Of a stretch of 64,000 nt of DNA, positions 61,168 through 64,000 are shown piece after piece. Source of the stretch: Bolinopsis microptera (taxonomy: Eukaryota > Ctenophora > Tentaculata > Lobata > Bolinopsidae); NCBI RefSeq assembly GCF_026151205.1, contig NC_087083.1, positions 2,680,536-2,744,535 of the forward strand. Reading direction: 5' to 3'. The notes under the pieces are model-generated. The model was given only the letters and a program-made list of their open reading frames with translations, was not told where the DNA came from and did no database searches. Positions within the stretch are counted from its first letter, which is position 1. Each line of letters starts with the position of its first letter. The position numbers and the translations under genes are program-made.

Positions 61168-61404
61168 ATTAGCGGATACTTAACACGTGACCATGGATAC
61201 TCAACACGTTACCATGGAAATTGGTCACGCGTGAGCGCTGCAGAGATTATGGATATAGGAAATGGACCACTATTATTTACTTGGAAACCAGGCACTGTGT
61301 TTTATGCTAGTCATTTTGTATTTGTAGTTATGTGGTCTAAAAGGTTTTGCCAGGTCCAGATTCCAGAACTAATGATACAAATCAAATAGGCTGGAGTTTT
61401 ATGT

Positions 61405-61665
61405 GTATTGGCGGGACACTGCATCAGACATCCTGAGCTACTTACCAGTGATTTAGTCTTATGGGAACCTATGCATGGTAGAGCACAGCAATGAGCAAGG
61501 CCGACCAAAACAAAGCTACTTGTCTATGTTACTGGAGGAAGTTGGGACAAACTCTAAAGAGGAACTGTGAACCCTGATGCGGGACAGGGATATATGGAGG
61601 GGTTATCTGGCGTAGATCGGACTTAGTTCCGACATAGTAGTAGTAGTGGTAGTTATTATGTGTAT
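61405..61665 (+). pseudogene. Decayed 3' end of a LINE-like retrotransposon
   Basis: The plus strand encodes the C-terminal block typical of non-LTR retrotransposon polyproteins: GHCIRHPELL, LVLWEPMHGR, then after a frameshift near 61490 GRPKQSYLSMLLEEVGTNS, a TGA, TLMRDRDIWRGYL and a TAG. The order GHC-RHP, LWEP-HGR, GRP--SY, LLEE-G, L-RDRDIWR is the known C-terminal signature of many animal LINE elements. A GTAGTAGTAGTGG microsatellite at about 61637 follows as the likely 3' tail. The reverse transcriptase is absent, so this is a 5'-truncated, dead copy. Confidence 0.75.
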
Positions 61666-61906
61666 TTGGAGATTTAGAGGTAAAAGTGAAGGTCAAATTT
61701 TGTAAATTTACGTTTAGAAATAAACCTTATAGTTTTTCGATTAATAGTCAACATGGGTTTTTCAGGGGCAGACATTACAGTATAATAGTACCGCACAAAT
61801 GGGGCGACTATTAGTATTTTGTCAATTGATCATACCTTTCTTATCGAATTCCGGGGACAAAGTGTTTATCCCTCTATTTGACATCCCAGCTTTCACTATA
61901 ATATAA

Positions 61907-62092
61907 GGTGTCCTCACCCACAAAGATGTACGGATTCATCCTGATAAACCAAATGAAGAGCGTTCAGCAAGGAAACATCGGGTCGCTGACCTGAAGAAGA
62001 AGAGGACTGAACAAGATGCGAGTATAGCCGTGATAAGGAGATACCATGACGTAATTCTTGTCTCTATGACACTAATCAATATATCCAAGTAG
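61907..62092 (+). other. Charged coding-like open frame, 61 codons
   Basis: This frame is open from a TAA at 61904 to TAG 62090-62092. It contains RIHPDKPNEERSARKHRVAD and LKKKRTEQDASIAVIRRYHD, a charged composition unusual for random AT-rich DNA. No start codon begins it; a second frame has a short ATG reading at 61926. It could be an exon of an unrecognised gene or a piece of the nearby retroelement debris. Confidence 0.3.
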
Positions 62093-62970
62093 TTCAATAT
62101 TTAGGAAAAATGAATGAAAGTAATAAGCATTTTTGGATTCGGATATTTTTATTGAAAATAATGAATTCAGTACAAATTAGACAATATGGCATGCTTATAA
62201 CTTTCAGTTTAAAGATATTAGCATGCCTAATTTGAAATCCCCTGATAGAACTAGAAGTAGAAGATTGCAATCATTTAGACTACGTTTTTCGCAATCATTT
62301 AGACTAGTAATACAAATACAAAATTAGAAAGATTTATTAGAGATGTAAAATCTCTTAAGAGTAAATTATTGTATCGGGATTTGAATATTGATTTGTTGCG
62401 TATATACGTTTAAAAATTTATAAAAGCTAAACATCCGTGTACTTATAAGTTTTACGAGGTTTTAACACCTTCTATTTTCATTTAATCGCATTTTTCTGTA
62501 AATTACAATGTTTGAAAATTTATTTTGGTGAAGGAGCAAATTTGATATTTTACGATTTTGATTCATTTCTTGAAATATCGTATTTTTTGTTGTTATTTTG
62601 TTGTTATTTTGTTATTATGTAATATTATGTTGATATTTGTTTTAATTTATTATCATTTGTGCTTTTATCATATTTTAGATGATTTCTCGTTGTTTTGATA
62701 TTTTTTGGTGTACAGTAATTTTTTGTACAATGTTTTATTATTTATCCGTTACATATTTGTTGTACATTTTTTATTTGATGGGTTACACGGTTATTCCGTT
62801 ATGGGGTTGGGAGCATGGTGGTGATGAATAAGAAAAATACGAAATTGTTGAACGATCAGGTGATAACAACACATTTTTATGTTTTGATTTTGACCCTTGT
62901 TTTATAATCAATCTGTTATCTAGTTTTGTGTAAATGGAACGGCGATAACAACAATATATTACATAACAAG
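62093..62970. other. T-rich intergenic region upstream of the second gene
   Basis: Mostly T-rich low-complexity DNA (TTGTTATTTTG repeats near 62580-62615). TATAATCA at 62903 is a weak promoter candidate for the gene starting at 62971. I see no other feature. Confidence 0.5.
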
Positions 62971-63894
62971 ATGATAGGATTGGCGATACTTCTTCTCTGC
63001 CCAAATACTTTTGAAGGTGAGTCAAAGTGAATCGATCACTTTTCGCAGGTTAATGATGACATGATGAATAAATTATTCCACATAGATTGCACAAGATAAA
63101 CAAAATAGTAGATGACACAGTCTTTTTGTATCATATGCCACATTTAATGACCTAAGTAAAACTTAGCATGACATAATAAACATTCAACATTGTAAAACGT
63201 GAAATCTAGTTCTTCTATCTATCATCATTTTACAGCGAGGCTTGACCCGAGCTGCTTCAAAGCCGACTTGAGGGCAATTGGACCTGTCTTAAAAGAAGTT
63301 GAATACTCTTCAGACAAAGCATGTATGAATATTTGTATCGCTGCAACGAAGTAAGTTTTGATAATTTTAAGTATTTTATATCATTAAAGTATATATAATT
63401 TGTTACTCTTTGACTTCTTTTTCATCATTAGTGGCATAGTACCACTAACCAAGCTTTGCCTTTTTGTTGCAGACAATGGTGACTTGAACAATTTTGAACC
63501 ATATTTCACATGTGCAACGAGCGTTACATATAGAAGACTCACATGCAGTAGTTCCACAGGAATGCTTATAAAAATGTTGTTTTACTATGAGTAGTTCCAC
63601 AGCTGACTCTTTCAAAAACCTAACAATCAGTTTAATTTCTCCAGCTGTATGGTGGCGGTTATTAGTCCAAAGCTTTTGGATGTGACAAGTTGTTACGCTA
63701 TTGGTGAATACACTCTGTCTGATGATAATGCCTATGGTTGGTACACTGCTGTGAAACAATGCTTGGAAACCAAAACCATTACTAATGCAGCTAATACCCC
63801 TGATCCTGGTAATGAAATATTTAATAAACTTGTTCTGCTCTATAACATTAATTTAGGAAACAATATAAAGATACAAAATTTCTGCCCAATATAA
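62971..63894 (+). CDS. Cysteine-rich secreted protein gene, four exons, 189 aa
   Basis: Predicted exons: 62971-63016, 63236-63350, 63432-63590, 63645-63894 (570 nt, phases join). The first exon encodes the hydrophobic start MIGLAILLLCPNTFE, a likely signal peptide, and ends in a GTGAGT donor. Exon 2 has SCF, KAC and NIC, and its donor is GTAAGT. Ten cysteines fall in the mature part (about 22, 45, 49, 63, 81, 92, 108, 123, 146, 187), enough for five disulfides, pointing to an extracellular protein of unrecognised family. The weak point is intron 3: only 54 bases, with a poor donor (GA|GTAGTT). Without that splice, exon 3 ends at TAG 63591-63593. Exon 4 ends at TAA 63892-63894. Confidence 0.65.
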
Positions 63895-64000
63895 TTTCGC
63901 AGAAATTTAACTTTGGAAAACTGCAAGACTCTATGACGCTGTTTATTTCAGCCAATTAGCGGACAAGAATTTTTTATATGTATGAAATGTATCACGCGTG

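Overview
This is eukaryotic, animal-type DNA. It is AT-rich, has spliced genes with GT-AG introns, carries micro- and minisatellites, MITE-like elements and a degraded non-LTR retrotransposon end, and shows no bacterial gene layout. Secreted-protein genes with short introns and many tandem repeats suggest a marine or other non-vertebrate metazoan, but nothing here fixes the taxon. The six-frame products are mostly noise; only two gene models and a few fragments look credible.

Layout. (1) 1-43330: three full copies (starting near 1, 13416 and 26847) and a partial fourth (40298-43330) of one direct tandem repeat of about 13.4 kb. Each unit has its own internal structure: a seven-copy ~64-bp repeat array, an array of about five ~32-bp repeats, a ~145-bp inverted repeat, perfect short palindromes, and a duplicated ~0.55-kb terminal block with GC-rich stem-loops. 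The copies differ mainly by 1-3 base insertions and deletions, as in unpolished long-read sequence, so reading frames there cannot be trusted. I recognise no gene in the unit. (2) 43331-44926: unique DNA with a coding-like remnant and a hairpin. (3) 44935-53066: an 8.1-kb foldback transposon-like element flanked by a perfect 8-bp direct repeat (AAAATTTG). It has long, nearly identical inverted termini, and both arms are filled with 245-313-bp repeats built on the palindrome AGCGCTTATAAGCGCT. Two inverted ~360-bp MITE-like elements carrying degenerate TTAGGG-like tracts flank its centre. It encodes no transposase that I can see. (4) 53075-55108: intergenic, with two minisatellites.

(5) 55109-59702: a nine-exon plus-strand gene for a secreted protein of 358 residues (signal peptide, five mature cysteines, charged C-terminal helix). 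All exon phases join, and a TATA box lies 67 bp upstream of the ATG. Its stop codon is followed in frame by 17 more Lys/Glu/Leu-rich codons, which suggests a recent nonsense change or readthrough. Intron 6 is an open multiple of three and may be coding. (6) 59703-62970: a 22-bp minisatellite, a membrane-segment ORF, a possible minus-strand first exon, the decayed 3' end of a LINE-like retrotransposon and a charged coding-like fragment. (7) 62971-63894: a second plus-strand gene, for a small secreted protein with ten mature cysteines in four predicted exons. The two genes may both make extracellular products, but nothing visible links them in one pathway.
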